This document shows positions 42,194-50,964 of a stretch of DNA of 64,000 bases, piece after piece (position 1 is the stretch's first letter; every line of letters begins with the position of its first letter). The DNA comes from Mesorhizobium sp. (GTDB lineage: Bacteria > Pseudomonadota > Alphaproteobacteria > Rhizobiales > Rhizobiaceae), in NCBI RefSeq assembly GCF_004963255.1, contig NZ_SUGA01000001.1, positions 124,001 through 188,000 on the forward strand, written 5' to 3'. The notes beneath the pieces are model-generated. The model was given only the letters and a program-made list of their open reading frames with translations, made no database searches and was not told where the DNA came from. The position numbers were made by a program, and so were the translations under genes.

Positions 42194-43138
42194 ATGAAAC
42201 CGCTCCAGGCCTCGTCGGGCGATTTGACTGCCGACCGTCGCGCCGATTTCGCCGAAATGCTGCTCGCCTCGGGCGAGCCGGCGCAGGCGGCGGAGCTTCT
42301 GCTCGGCGCGCTGGAGCTGGCGCCGCGATGGGCCGCCGGCTGGTTTCGCCTGGGCGAGATGCAGGAGGCGGCCGGCCTGCTCGACCAGGCCGGGCAAGCC
42401 TGGGCCATGGCGCTGAAGCTGGACCCCGCGGATCGCCTCGGCGCCGCGCTCAAGCTTCAACTGATCGGCAAGGCGCCCGCCGCCCCGGCGCCTCCCAGCG
42501 CCTTTGTCGAGACCTTGTTCGATCACTACGCCGACAGTTTCGAGGAGTCGCTTGTCGGGAAGCTCGGCTATCGTCTGCCGGACTTCCTCGGCCAGGCCAT
42601 CCGCAAGGCAAGGCCCGGCCGGTTCCGGCTGGCCATCGACCTCGGCTGTGGCACCGGCCTGATGGGCGAAAGGCTGCGCCCGTTCGTCGACCGGCTGGAG
42701 GGCTACGACATCTCGGCCGCCATGCTCAAGAAAGCGAAGGCCAAGGGCATCTACGACCTGCTGGCCAAGGCCGATCTACAGCATTTCTGCCACACCGGCG
42801 ATAGGGCCGACCTCGTGGTCGCGGCCGACGTGTTCATCTATCTCGGCGCCCTCGAACGCATGGTCGGCGCGGTCGCGGACATACTTGCCCCGAATGGCCT
42901 GTTCGCCTTCTCGCTCGAGACGCTCGCCGGCGGCGATGATTTCGCCCTGCGGCCGTCGCGGCGTTACGCCCATTCCGAGGCCTATGCGCGGCGCGTGCTC
43001 TCGGCCAACGGGCTTGCGGTCCTGTCTCTGGAACGCGTGGTTATCCGGCACGACCGGCATGATCCCGTCGAGGGCCTGGCCATTATGGCCGGCTTTCCCG
43101 CCGCATCTGCCGGGGTGAGCAATCCGGCACTCTCATGA
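42194..43138 (+). CDS. TPR-containing SAM-dependent methyltransferase
   Basis: This 314-residue protein has a short N-terminal TPR region (about residues 15-90, with L-L-A-S-G-E-P-A-Q-A-A-E and a second A-L-K-L-D-P repeat) and a C-terminal class I methyltransferase. Motif I is I-D-L-G-C-G-T-G-L-M-G near residue 150, strand 2 ends Y-D-I-S, and A-D-V-F-I-Y-L-G-A-L is the motif IV region. The region F-V-E-T-L-F-D-H-Y-A-D-S-F is characteristic of this family, for which the substrate is not established to my knowledge. The ATG at 42194 has AGGA very close upstream. It is divergent from the exonuclease gene. Confidence 0.87.
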   Translation: MKPLQASSGDLTADRRADFAEMLLASGEPAQAAELLLGALELAPRWAAGWFRLGEMQEAAGLLDQAGQAWAMALKLDPADRLGAALKLQLIGKAPAAPAPPSAFVETLFDHYADSFEESLVGKLGYRLPDFLGQAIRKARPGRFRLAIDLGCGTGLMGERLRPFVDRLEGYDISAAMLKKAKAKGIYDLLAKADLQHFCHTGDRADLVVAADVFIYLGALERMVGAVADILAPNGLFAFSLETLAGGDDFALRPSRRYAHSEAYARRVLSANGLAVLSLERVVIRHDRHDPVEGLAIMAGFPAASAGVSNPALS

Positions 43139-43212
43139 GCCCGGCCTTGCTGCGAAAAAGCCTGAATGGCATGGTCGGGGTGGCGCGGGGCAGACATCAC
43201 GAGGAGAAATCC

Positions 43213-43602
43213 ATGCGCTGGACCATGGCTGCGTTGGCGTCTTGCCTAATGATTGCCGGCCTGATGATTGCCGGCTGTGTCGGCGGCACTTCGATGGCTG
43301 AGCGCCAGGACGAGGACGTCCAATCCTCACTGCAATATGACGATGTGCCTTGCGATCAATTGCTGGCGCAGCGCAATCAACTGGCGCAGCAGAACAATCT
43401 GCCGATCACGGCCAAGCCGAGCTTCTCCAATCCGGCGATGGGCTTTGGCCCGTTCACGCCGGATATGCGCTCCAAGGCGCAGCGCGTCAGCAACAAGGCG
43501 AGCGGTGAGATCGACGCCATGAACCGCTCGATCGAGCGCCGCGACTGCGGCAAGCCGAAGAAGAAAGAGACGTTCGGATTGCCCGGCTCGCAGCCTTCCT
43601 GA
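43213..43602 (+). CDS. Small putative lipoprotein
   Basis: This 129-residue protein has a hydrophobic N-terminal signal ending in a lipobox I-A-G-C near residue 24, so it is probably lipid-anchored. The rest is polar, with two cysteines (V-P-C and R-D-C) and a lysine-rich segment near the end. A good GAGGAGAA ribosome site precedes the ATG at 43213; upstream frame to 43135 is not used. No family could be assigned. Confidence 0.75.
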   Translation: MRWTMAALASCLMIAGLMIAGCVGGTSMAERQDEDVQSSLQYDDVPCDQLLAQRNQLAQQNNLPITAKPSFSNPAMGFGPFTPDMRSKAQRVSNKASGEIDAMNRSIERRDCGKPKKKETFGLPGSQPS

Positions 43603-43677
43603 GCGTTCGATATCCGCATTCCGCTTGGGCGCTCTGCTGCATCGACGAGCGTTTGATCGCGCTTGAAAGACCAACCG

Positions 43678-44205
43678 ATGAACCTCTCAGACCTCGGCGA
43701 CCGCATTTGCATCCTGGGACCGTCCAACAGCGGCAAGTCCACCCTCGCCAACGCGATCGCGCGCAAGCGCGGCCTGGAAGCTGTTCACCTCGATCAGCTC
43801 TTTAATCTGCCCAATACGGATTGGCAGCAGCGACCAAGGGACGAATTCATCGCCCTGCACGATGCGGCCATCGCCGGTGAGCGCTGGGTGATGGACGGCA
43901 ACTACTCGATTTGCATGCCGCAGCGTTTCCGGCGCGCGACCGGCTTGATCCTGCTGGACGTCTCCACGCCCATGAGCTTGCTGCGTTATTTCCGGCGATC
44001 CCTGTTCGAGACCGGCAGGCACGGCGCGCTAGAAGGCGGCCGCGACAGCATCAAATGGGACATGATCCGCCATATCGCCGTCACCACGCCGCGAAATCGC
44101 AAGCGATACAGTGCGATGCTGGATGCGCTCGACCTGCCGAAGCTGCAACTCACCTCCGTCAAAGCGATCAAGCAATGCTTCCACGACTGGGGTTTGACCA
44201 AATAA
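43678..44205 (+). CDS. P-loop ATPase, adenylate-kinase-like (topology-modulation type)
   Basis: This 175-residue protein has Walker A G-P-S-N-S-G-K20-S-T near the N-terminus and H-L-D-Q-L-F and V-M-D-G-N-Y-S in the places typical of the kinase-like proteins annotated as topology-modulation or shikimate/adenylate-kinase-related ATPases. Y-F-R-R-S-L-F is a lid-like segment. The ATG at 43678 begins a few residues before the P-loop; a TTG at 43663 is an alternative. The phosphate acceptor is unknown. Confidence 0.82.
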   Translation: MNLSDLGDRICILGPSNSGKSTLANAIARKRGLEAVHLDQLFNLPNTDWQQRPRDEFIALHDAAIAGERWVMDGNYSICMPQRFRRATGLILLDVSTPMSLLRYFRRSLFETGRHGALEGGRDSIKWDMIRHIAVTTPRNRKRYSAMLDALDLPKLQLTSVKAIKQCFHDWGLTK

Positions 44206-44217
44206 CGGGACCGGCAA

Positions 44218-45159
44218 TCAGTACCCGGCCTCGCGGTCGACCAGGTTTTCGAGCTTTTCGCCGCGCTCGAACGCATCCATCTGCCGCAGCATGGCTGGCA
44301 CCAGATGGGCCGGGTCCGAGGTCGCCGCCGCGTGCGGCGTGATAAAGACCTTCGGATGGCTCCACAGCGGGCTTGTCTTGGGCAGCGGCTCGACCTCGAA
44401 CACATCGAGGCTTGCTTCCTTCAGCGTGCCGTCATCCAGCGCGCGTACGATGTCGGCGTCCTTCTGCAGGCGTCCACGACCGGCATTGATCAGCACGGCG
44501 CCGCCAAGCCCGTTGCGCCGGCGCAGTTCCTTCAGCAGGCCGTGGTTGATGATCTCCTGCGTTTGCGGCGTCAGCGGCAACAGTACGACAAGGATATCGG
44601 TGGCGTTGAGGAACGGGATCAGCCCGGCTTCGCCGGCATAGGTCGAAACACCTTTCATAGGCCGCTCTGTGCGCGACCAGCCGTTCACGGCGAAGCCGAG
44701 CGACATAAGCACCGATGCCGCCGCGCGGCCGAGATGGCCGAGGCCCATGATGCCGACGGAAATGTCGGCGGCCGGGCGCTGCGGCGGCTCGTGCCAGATC
44801 TTCTTCGGCTGCTGTGCCCGGTAGAGCATGCCGTGCCGATGGTGATCGAGCACCCGCCAGACGACATATTCGGTCATGTATTGGGTGAGATTGTCGGCGA
44901 CGACCCTGACGATCGGCACGTCGGGCAGGCCGGGATCGGCAAAGATATGGTCGACCCCGGCGCCGACCGAGAAGATGGCTCGCAGGTTGGGCAGCCCGGA
45001 GAGCAGGTTCGGCTTGTGCTTCCACACCACCGCGTAGGCGATCGAGGGATCGTTGGCGCCGGACGGCTCCAGCACCACCTCGCGCTCGGCCGCCAGCAGT
45101 TGATGCCAGCGCTGCGGATGAAACGCCGTGACGGCAAGCAGGATTTTGCCTTTTTCCAT
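44218..45159 (-). CDS. ghrA: 2-hydroxyacid dehydrogenase, glyoxylate/hydroxypyruvate reductase A-like
   Basis: This 313-residue protein belongs to the D-2-hydroxyacid dehydrogenase family and would reduce glyoxylate or hydroxypyruvate with NAD(P)H. The NAD-binding loop is G-I-M-G-L-G-H-L-G-R-A near residue 140, and the catalytic residues are seen in N-A-G-R-G, L-D-V-F-E-V-E-P and T-P-H-A-A. The N-terminal V-G-A-G-V-D-H is typical of GhrA. It starts 38 bases after the yejF stop on the same strand and may be co-transcribed with the peptide importer. The substrate assignment is by family only. Confidence 0.85.
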   Translation of the reverse strand: MEKGKILLAVTAFHPQRWHQLLAAEREVVLEPSGANDPSIAYAVVWKHKPNLLSGLPNLRAIFSVGAGVDHIFADPGLPDVPIVRVVADNLTQYMTEYVVWRVLDHHRHGMLYRAQQPKKIWHEPPQRPAADISVGIMGLGHLGRAAASVLMSLGFAVNGWSRTERPMKGVSTYAGEAGLIPFLNATDILVVLLPLTPQTQEIINHGLLKELRRRNGLGGAVLINAGRGRLQKDADIVRALDDGTLKEASLDVFEVEPLPKTSPLWSHPKVFITPHAAATSDPAHLVPAMLRQMDAFERGEKLENLVDREAGY

Positions 45160-45197
45160 TTGCGGATTCAGTCCTTGTTACGTCAATCCAGCCGAGC

Positions 45198-46826
45198 CTA
45201 TTCGCTGACCACGCCGGTCGGCGCCGTCTCGATCTTGAAGGCCGCCGCCATCAGCGCGCGCGTGTAGTCGGTCTGCGGGCTGCCGAAGATCTGTTCGGAA
45301 GGTCCCGCTTCGACGACCTTGCCATTGCGCATGACGATGACGTCATTGGCAAGGGCGCGGACGACCTTGAGGTCGTGGCTGATGAAGAGATAGGCGAGAT
45401 TGTGCTTGGCCTGCAGGTTGCGCAAAAGGTCGACCACCTGCGCCTGCACGCTCATGTCGAGCGCCGAGGTCGGCTCGTCGAGCATGACGAAGCGCGGATT
45501 GAGCACCATGGCGCGCGCGATCGCCACGCGCTGGCGCTGGCCGCCGGAGAACTCGTGCGGGTAGCGATGGCGCGTTTCGGGATCGAGGCCGACCTCGTTC
45601 AGCACGGCGACCACCTTGTCGTCGCGCTGGTCGGCCGAGAGTTTGGGCTCGTGGATCTTCAGCCCTTCCTCGATGATCTCGGAAACCGAAAGGCGCGGGC
45701 TGAGGGATCCGAACGGATCCTGGAAGACGATCTGCAATTCGCGCCTGAGCGGCCGCATGGCGCCGAAGGAAAGCTGGTTGATGTCGCGTCCGTTGAAGTT
45801 GATCGTGCCGGTAGAGGAGATCATCCGCGCGAGCGCCAGCCCGAGCGTCGTCTTGCCCGAGCCGGATTCGCCGACCACGCCCAACGTCTGGCCGGCGCGC
45901 ACCGTGACGTCGATACCGTCCACGGCCTTCACATGGTCGACGGTCTTGCGGAAGAAGCCCCTTTTGATCGGGAACCAGACCTTCATATCCTTGCCCGTCA
46001 TGACGGCCCTGGCGCCCGGATCTGCCGCAGGCGGCTTGCCCTTCGGCTCGGCGGCCAAGAGATGCTTGGTGTAAGGATGTTGCGGGTTGGCGAAGATCTC
46101 CTTGGTCGGTCCGGTCTCGACGATCTTGCCCTTGGTCATCACGCAGACACGGTCGGCGATCTTCCTGACGATGCCGAGGTCGTGCGTGATGAACAGCATC
46201 GACATGCCCTTGCGGCTTTTCAACTCCGCGAGCAGTTGGAGGATCTGCGCCTGCACGGTGACGTCGAGCGCCGTCGTCGGCTCGTCGGCAATCAAAAGCT
46301 CCGGCTCGTTGGCCAAAGCCATTGCGATCATGACGCGCTGGCGCTGGCCGCCGGAAAGCTGGTGCGGGTAGGCATCGAGACGTTTTTCCGGCTCGCGGAT
46401 GCCGACCTCGTTGAGCAGCTCCAGCGTGCGCGCCCTGGCCGGAGCATCGCGCAGGCCTTGATGCAGTTGCAGCACCTCGACGATCTGCTGCTCGACCGTG
46501 TGCAGCGGGTTGAGCGAGGTCATCGGCTCCTGGAAGATCATGGTGATCTTGTTGCCGCGCACGCCGCGCAAGGCCTTCTCGTTCATGGCGAGCAGGTCGG
46601 CGCCGCCGAACAGGATCTTGCCCGAGGGATGGCTGGCGGCGGGATAGGGCAGAAGCTTCAGCACCGACAGCGCCGATACCGATTTGCCCGAGCCGGATTC
46701 GCCGACCAGGGCAATAGTTTCGCCCTTGCCGATGTCGAACGAGACATGGTCGACGGCGATGGACTGCTTGCCGCCCTGCGCGAAGGCGACGCTCAGATCT
46801 TGTACGGACAGCAGGGCTTCGCTCAT
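45198..46826 (-). CDS. yejF: Peptide ABC transporter ATPase, fused (YejF-like)
   Basis: This 542-residue protein has two ATPase domains, each with Walker A G-E-S-G-S-G-K, a Q-loop, an S-G-G-Q-R-Q-R signature and Walker B ending D-E-P-T. The P-Y-T-K/R extensions after each domain match oligopeptide transporters. The combined length and the order of neighbours match YejF. Its ATG overlaps the stop of yejE. It powers uptake of peptides through YejB and YejE. Confidence 0.92.
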   Translation of the reverse strand: MSEALLSVQDLSVAFAQGGKQSIAVDHVSFDIGKGETIALVGESGSGKSVSALSVLKLLPYPAASHPSGKILFGGADLLAMNEKALRGVRGNKITMIFQEPMTSLNPLHTVEQQIVEVLQLHQGLRDAPARARTLELLNEVGIREPEKRLDAYPHQLSGGQRQRVMIAMALANEPELLIADEPTTALDVTVQAQILQLLAELKSRKGMSMLFITHDLGIVRKIADRVCVMTKGKIVETGPTKEIFANPQHPYTKHLLAAEPKGKPPAADPGARAVMTGKDMKVWFPIKRGFFRKTVDHVKAVDGIDVTVRAGQTLGVVGESGSGKTTLGLALARMISSTGTINFNGRDINQLSFGAMRPLRRELQIVFQDPFGSLSPRLSVSEIIEEGLKIHEPKLSADQRDDKVVAVLNEVGLDPETRHRYPHEFSGGQRQRVAIARAMVLNPRFVMLDEPTSALDMSVQAQVVDLLRNLQAKHNLAYLFISHDLKVVRALANDVIVMRNGKVVEAGPSEQIFGSPQTDYTRALMAAAFKIETAPTGVVSE

Positions 46827-47962
46827 TTGAACGTCTTGCGCGGATCGAAGGCGTCGCGCGTCGCCTCGCCGATGAAGACCAGCAGGGACAGCATCAGCGA
46901 GATGACGATGAAGCCGGAAATGCCGAGCCAGGGCGCGTTGAGGTTGCGTTGCGCCTGTTTCAGCAATTCGCCGAGCGAGGCCGAGCCGGGCGGCAGGCCG
47001 AAGCCGAGATAGTCGAGCGAGGTCAGCGTCGAGATCGAGCCAGAGAGCAGGAAGGGCAGGAAGGTCAGCGTCGCCACCATGGCGTTCGGCAACAGGTGCC
47101 GGAACATGATGGTGAGGTTTGGCACGCCGAGCGCGCGCGCCGCGTTGACATATTCGAAGTTGCGGGCGCGCAGGAATTCGGCCCGCACCACGCCGACCAG
47201 GGCGACCCACGAGAACAGCAGCATCAGGCCGAGCAGAATGAAGAAGCCGGGCGGCAGGATGGCCGAGACGATGAGCAGCAGGTAGAGCACCGGGATCGCC
47301 GACCAGATCTCGATGAAACGCTGGAAGAGAAGGTCGGTCCAGCCGCCGAAATAGCCCTGCACCGCGCCGGCCGCGACGCCGATCAGCGATGATCCGAGCG
47401 TCAGGATCAGCCCGAACAGAACCGAGATGCGGAAGCCGTAGAGCACCCGCGCCAGCACGTCGCGGGCCTGGTCGTCGGTGCCCAGCCAGTTCCAGTTGCC
47501 GACCACGCAGTTCTCGTCGGCCTCTCCCTTCGGGTATTGGCCGCAGCGCTTGTTCTTGTCGTACAACCAGGATGGTTTTGCCGGCGCCGGCTCTGGAATG
47601 GCGTTGTTGACGGTCTGATAGGAGTAACGGACCGGCGGCCAGATCATCCAGCCATTGGCATTGATCTCGTCCTGGATGACCGGGTCGCGATAGTCGGTGA
47701 CGGCGTAGAAACCACCGAACTTCTCTTCCGGATACGCGACCAGGACCGGAAACAGGATCTCGCCCTTGTAGAAGGCGATGATCGGCTTGTCATTGGCGAT
47801 CAGCTCGGAAAACAGCGACAGCACGAACAGGAACAGGAAGATCCAGAGCGACCAGTAGCCGCGCCGGTTGGCCTTGAAATTCTGCAGCCGCCTCTGGTTG
47901 AGCGGCGACAGGAATGGCCTGCGAGGCCTGGGCGGCGCGCTTTCGATCGCAGCCTCGGCCAT
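46823..47962 (-). CDS. yejE: Peptide ABC transporter permease (YejE-like)
   Basis: This 379-residue inner-membrane protein is the DppC-type subunit. The N-terminus has R-R-G-Y-W-S-L-W, then a first membrane helix and a long periplasmic loop typical of YejE with N-W-N-W-L-G-T-D-D-Q-A-R-D-V. The coupling loop is F-E-Y-V-N-A-A-R-A-L-G-V. Both ends overlap neighbouring genes by four or one bases, so the operon is translationally coupled. Confidence 0.92.
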   Translation of the reverse strand: MAEAAIESAPPRPRRPFLSPLNQRRLQNFKANRRGYWSLWIFLFLFVLSLFSELIANDKPIIAFYKGEILFPVLVAYPEEKFGGFYAVTDYRDPVIQDEINANGWMIWPPVRYSYQTVNNAIPEPAPAKPSWLYDKNKRCGQYPKGEADENCVVGNWNWLGTDDQARDVLARVLYGFRISVLFGLILTLGSSLIGVAAGAVQGYFGGWTDLLFQRFIEIWSAIPVLYLLLIVSAILPPGFFILLGLMLLFSWVALVGVVRAEFLRARNFEYVNAARALGVPNLTIMFRHLLPNAMVATLTFLPFLLSGSISTLTSLDYLGFGLPPGSASLGELLKQAQRNLNAPWLGISGFIVISLMLSLLVFIGEATRDAFDPRKTFK

Positions 47963-49056
47963 CAGATGTCTCTCCGCTCGAAGTCGATGCGCGGATCGAC
48001 CCAGGTGTAGATCAGGTCGGACAGAAGGCCGACGAACAGACCAAGCAGCGAGAAGATGTAGAGCGTGGCGAACACCACCGGATAGTCGCGGTCGATCACC
48101 GACTTGAAGCCGAGCAGGCCGAGGCCGTCGAGCGAGAAGATGTTCTCGATCAGCAGCGAGCCGGTGAAGAAGGCCGAGATGAAGGCGCCGGGGAAGCCGG
48201 CGATAACGATCAGCATGGCGTTGCGGAAGATGTGGCCATAGAGCACCTTGTGTTCCGACAGGCCCTTGGCGCGCGCCGTCACGACATATTGCTTGCGGAT
48301 CTCCTCCAGGAAGGAGTTCTTGGTCAGCAGCGTCGTCGTGGCGAAGGCCGACAGCACCAGCGCCGTCAGCGGCAGCGTCATGTGCCAGAAATAGTCGGCG
48401 ATCTTGGCGGGCCAGGAGAGCTGGTCCCAATTGTCGGACACGATGCCGCGCAGTGGGAACCAGTCCCAGAACGAACCGCCGGCAAACAGCACCATCAGAA
48501 GGATGCCGAACAGGAAGCCGGGAATGGCATAGCCGACGATGACGACGCCGCTGGTCCACACGTCGAAGGTCGAGCCATCCTTCACCGCCTTGCGGATGCC
48601 GAGCGGGATCGAGATCAGGTAGGACAAAAGCGTGATCCACAGGCCGATGGAGATGGAGACCGGCATCTTCTCCAGGATCAGGTTCAGCACCGAAATGTCG
48701 CGGAAATAGCTGTCGCCGAAATCGAAGCGGATATAGTTCCACAGCATCATGCCGAAACGCTCGAGCGGCGGCTTGTCGAAGCCGAACTGCTTTTCCAGCT
48801 TCTTGATGAATTCGGGATCGAGTCCCTGCGCGCCGCGATATTTCGAGCCGACATCGCCGGCCACGTCGAGATTGCCGCCGCCCGCGTCGCCACCACCGCT
48901 GCCGAGGCGGTCGTTGCCGCCCTGGTTGGTCAGCCGGGCGATCACCTGCTCGACCGGGCCGCCCGGCGCGAACTGGATGACCGCGAAGGAGATCGCCATG
49001 ATGCCGAACAGCGTCGGGATCATGAGAAGAATGCGGCGCAGGATGTAGGCGCCCAT
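47962..49056 (-). CDS. yejB: Peptide ABC transporter permease (YejB-like)
   Basis: This 364-residue inner-membrane protein is the DppB-type subunit, opening with [17 protein letters not shown] glycine-rich insert ([10 protein letters not shown]) occurs in the first periplasmic loop, then F-G-F-D-K-P-P. The coupling loop [10 protein letters not shown] is near residue 265. It begins 30 bases after the binding-protein gene and overlaps yejE. Confidence 0.92.
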   Translation of the reverse strand: MGAYILRRILLMIPTLFGIMAISFAVIQFAPGGPVEQVIARLTNQGGNDRLGSGGGDAGGGNLDVAGDVGSKYRGAQGLDPEFIKKLEKQFGFDKPPLERFGMMLWNYIRFDFGDSYFRDISVLNLILEKMPVSISIGLWITLLSYLISIPLGIRKAVKDGSTFDVWTSGVVIVGYAIPGFLFGILLMVLFAGGSFWDWFPLRGIVSDNWDQLSWPAKIADYFWHMTLPLTALVLSAFATTTLLTKNSFLEEIRKQYVVTARAKGLSEHKVLYGHIFRNAMLIVIAGFPGAFISAFFTGSLLIENIFSLDGLGLLGFKSVIDRDYPVVFATLYIFSLLGLFVGLLSDLIYTWVDPRIDFERRDI

Positions 49057-49086
49057 CAGGCGACGGGCCCCGCGCGGATGATGATG

Positions 49087-50964
49087 TCAGGCTTTGCCAA
49101 TCTTTGCCGCCTTGCCCTTGTCGAACCACCACAGCGTCTCGACCGGAAAGCCGAAATCGGGTTTCTGCTCTGGAAAGCCGAACATGTCCCAATAGGCGCT
49201 TCGGTGATTCGCCAGATACCAACTTGGAATCCAATCGCGCCGCGCGCGCAAGGCCCGGTCCAGCGCGCGCATGGCGGTGGTCAGGCTTTCACGGTCCTTG
49301 GCGGCGCCGACGGCGTCGATCAGCGCATCGACCGCCGGGCTTGCGATGCCCGACAGGTTGCGCGAGCCCGACACTGTGGCGCTGCGTGAGTGGAAGAAAA
49401 TTTCCAGGTCGTCGCGGGTCGGCGTGGCGCTGAAATTGAAAGCGGCCGACAGCAGGTCGAAATCGAATGTCGATTGCCTGAGCTGGTACTGCGCCGAATC
49501 CACCAGGCGGATCGAGGCATCGATGCCGATGGCCTTCATGTTGGCGACCCAGGGCGAATAGACCTGCACGAAGGTCTCGTCGTCGACCAGAAATTCAGCC
49601 GCCAGCCGGCCGCCCTTGTCATTGAGCACGAAATCGCCGGAGCGTTTCCAGCCAGCCTGTGCGAGCAATTTCAGCGCAGCGCTCAGTTGCTTGCGGTCTC
49701 GTCCGGACCCGTCCGATGGCGATTGCGTCACCGCTTCACCGAAGGTCTCCGGCGGCAGCTGGTCGCGCAGTGGTTCCAGCAGCGCCAGCTCTTGCGGCGA
49801 CGGCATGCCCGCGGCCCGAAAGTCGGATTTCTCGAAGCAGGATTGGGAGCGCTGATAGGAGCCATAGAAAAAGTTGCGCCGCGTCCATTCGAAATCGAAG
49901 CAGAGCGCGATCGCCTGCCGCACGCGTGGGTCCTTGAATTGCTCGCGCCGCTGGTTGACCGCGGTGGCCTGCATGGAAGGCGTGGTTTCGGCCGGGAACT
50001 CATGCTTGATCACCTTGCCGGCGGTGAAGGCGGGAAAGTCGTAGGCCGTTGCCCAGACGCGCGAGGTGAACTCCTCTCGGTAGAGGATCTCGCCCTTCTT
50101 GAAGGCCTCGAACCCGGCCGTGCGATCCTGGTAGAATTCGATGCGGATGCGCCCGAAATTGTTCTGGCCGCGGTTGACCGGCAGGCCGTTGCCCCAATAG
50201 TCGGCCACGCGCTCATATTCGATCCAGGCGCCCGCCGACCAGCGCCCGACTTTGTAGGCGCTTGAGCCGAGCGGCGGATTGAGCTGGGAGGAGTCGAAGG
50301 GATTGGCGGTGAAGAAGGCCTTCGAAAGGATCGGGAATCCGGCCACGTTGAGGATGGTGCGGGCCGACTGCTTGCCGGAGAATTTGAGCTCGACCTTATG
50401 GGTATCCTTCGCCACCGCGTCATCCAGATGCGTCAGCGACAGCGCGTAATCCGGATGCCCTTTGTCCTTCAGCAGCTTGTAGGTAAAGGCGACGTCGTCG
50501 GCGGTGAGCGGCGTGCCGTCATGGAAGCGAGCCTGCGGGCGCAGCGAGAAGGTGAAGACGTTACGGTCGTCCGAGATCGTGACACCGTCGGCGATCAGTC
50601 CATAGACCGCGTCCGGCTCGTCGATCGCCCGCACCATCAAGGAATCGAAACACATTTCCATGCGCTGCGGGGAATCGCCCTTGGGGACGAACGAATTCAG
50701 CGTGTTGAAGGTCTGCGGGCTCTGGTTTTGGCCCCAATTGGGTGGCGAGAAGTTGAAGGTGCCGCCCTGCGGCGCATCGACATTGACATAGTCGAAATGC
50801 GTGAAATCGGGCTTGTATTTCAGATCGCCGAAGGCCGACAGGCCGTGCAGCTTGACGCCGGTCGGGGTGTCGGCAAAGGCACGGCCCGGCAGCAGCGCTG
50901 CGGCAGTGGCTGCGGCGCCCAGCGCCAGGAAGTCGCGGCGAGGAAGCAAAGTCCGCCGCTCCAT
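49087..50964 (-). CDS. Peptide ABC transporter binding protein (YejA-like, first copy)
   Basis: This 625-residue periplasmic protein is a family-5 solute-binding protein. The N-terminus L-P-R-R-D-F-L-A-L-G is a twin-arginine signal, with cleavage near A-F-A-D. G-L-S-A-F-G-D-L-K-Y, Y-V-N-V-D-A-P-Q-G-G and F-N-F-S-P are characteristic of YejA. The ATG shares a base with the stop of the upstream binding-protein gene, which encodes a paralogue. A TTG one codon earlier is possible but less likely. It binds peptides for delivery to YejB/YejE. Confidence 0.88.
   Translation of the reverse strand: MERRTLLPRRDFLALGAAATAAALLPGRAFADTPTGVKLHGLSAFGDLKYKPDFTHFDYVNVDAPQGGTFNFSPPNWGQNQSPQTFNTLNSFVPKGDSPQRMEMCFDSLMVRAIDEPDAVYGLIADGVTISDDRNVFTFSLRPQARFHDGTPLTADDVAFTYKLLKDKGHPDYALSLTHLDDAVAKDTHKVELKFSGKQSARTILNVAGFPILSKAFFTANPFDSSQLNPPLGSSAYKVGRWSAGAWIEYERVADYWGNGLPVNRGQNNFGRIRIEFYQDRTAGFEAFKKGEILYREEFTSRVWATAYDFPAFTAGKVIKHEFPAETTPSMQATAVNQRREQFKDPRVRQAIALCFDFEWTRRNFFYGSYQRSQSCFEKSDFRAAGMPSPQELALLEPLRDQLPPETFGEAVTQSPSDGSGRDRKQLSAALKLLAQAGWKRSGDFVLNDKGGRLAAEFLVDDETFVQVYSPWVANMKAIGIDASIRLVDSAQYQLRQSTFDFDLLSAAFNFSATPTRDDLEIFFHSRSATVSGSRNLSGIASPAVDALIDAVGAAKDRESLTTAMRALDRALRARRDWIPSWYLANHRSAYWDMFGFPEQKPDFGFPVETLWWFDKGKAAKIGKA

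Noticed and set aside
45375..47012. 545-codon open frame opposite yejF
   Set aside because: It lies fully antisense to a strongly conserved ATPase and has low-complexity Arg/His/Leu-rich sequence typical of GC-rich shadows.
47914..49389. 491-codon open frame opposite yejB
   Set aside because: The minus strand encodes a clear permease; this frame is highly charged with no motif.
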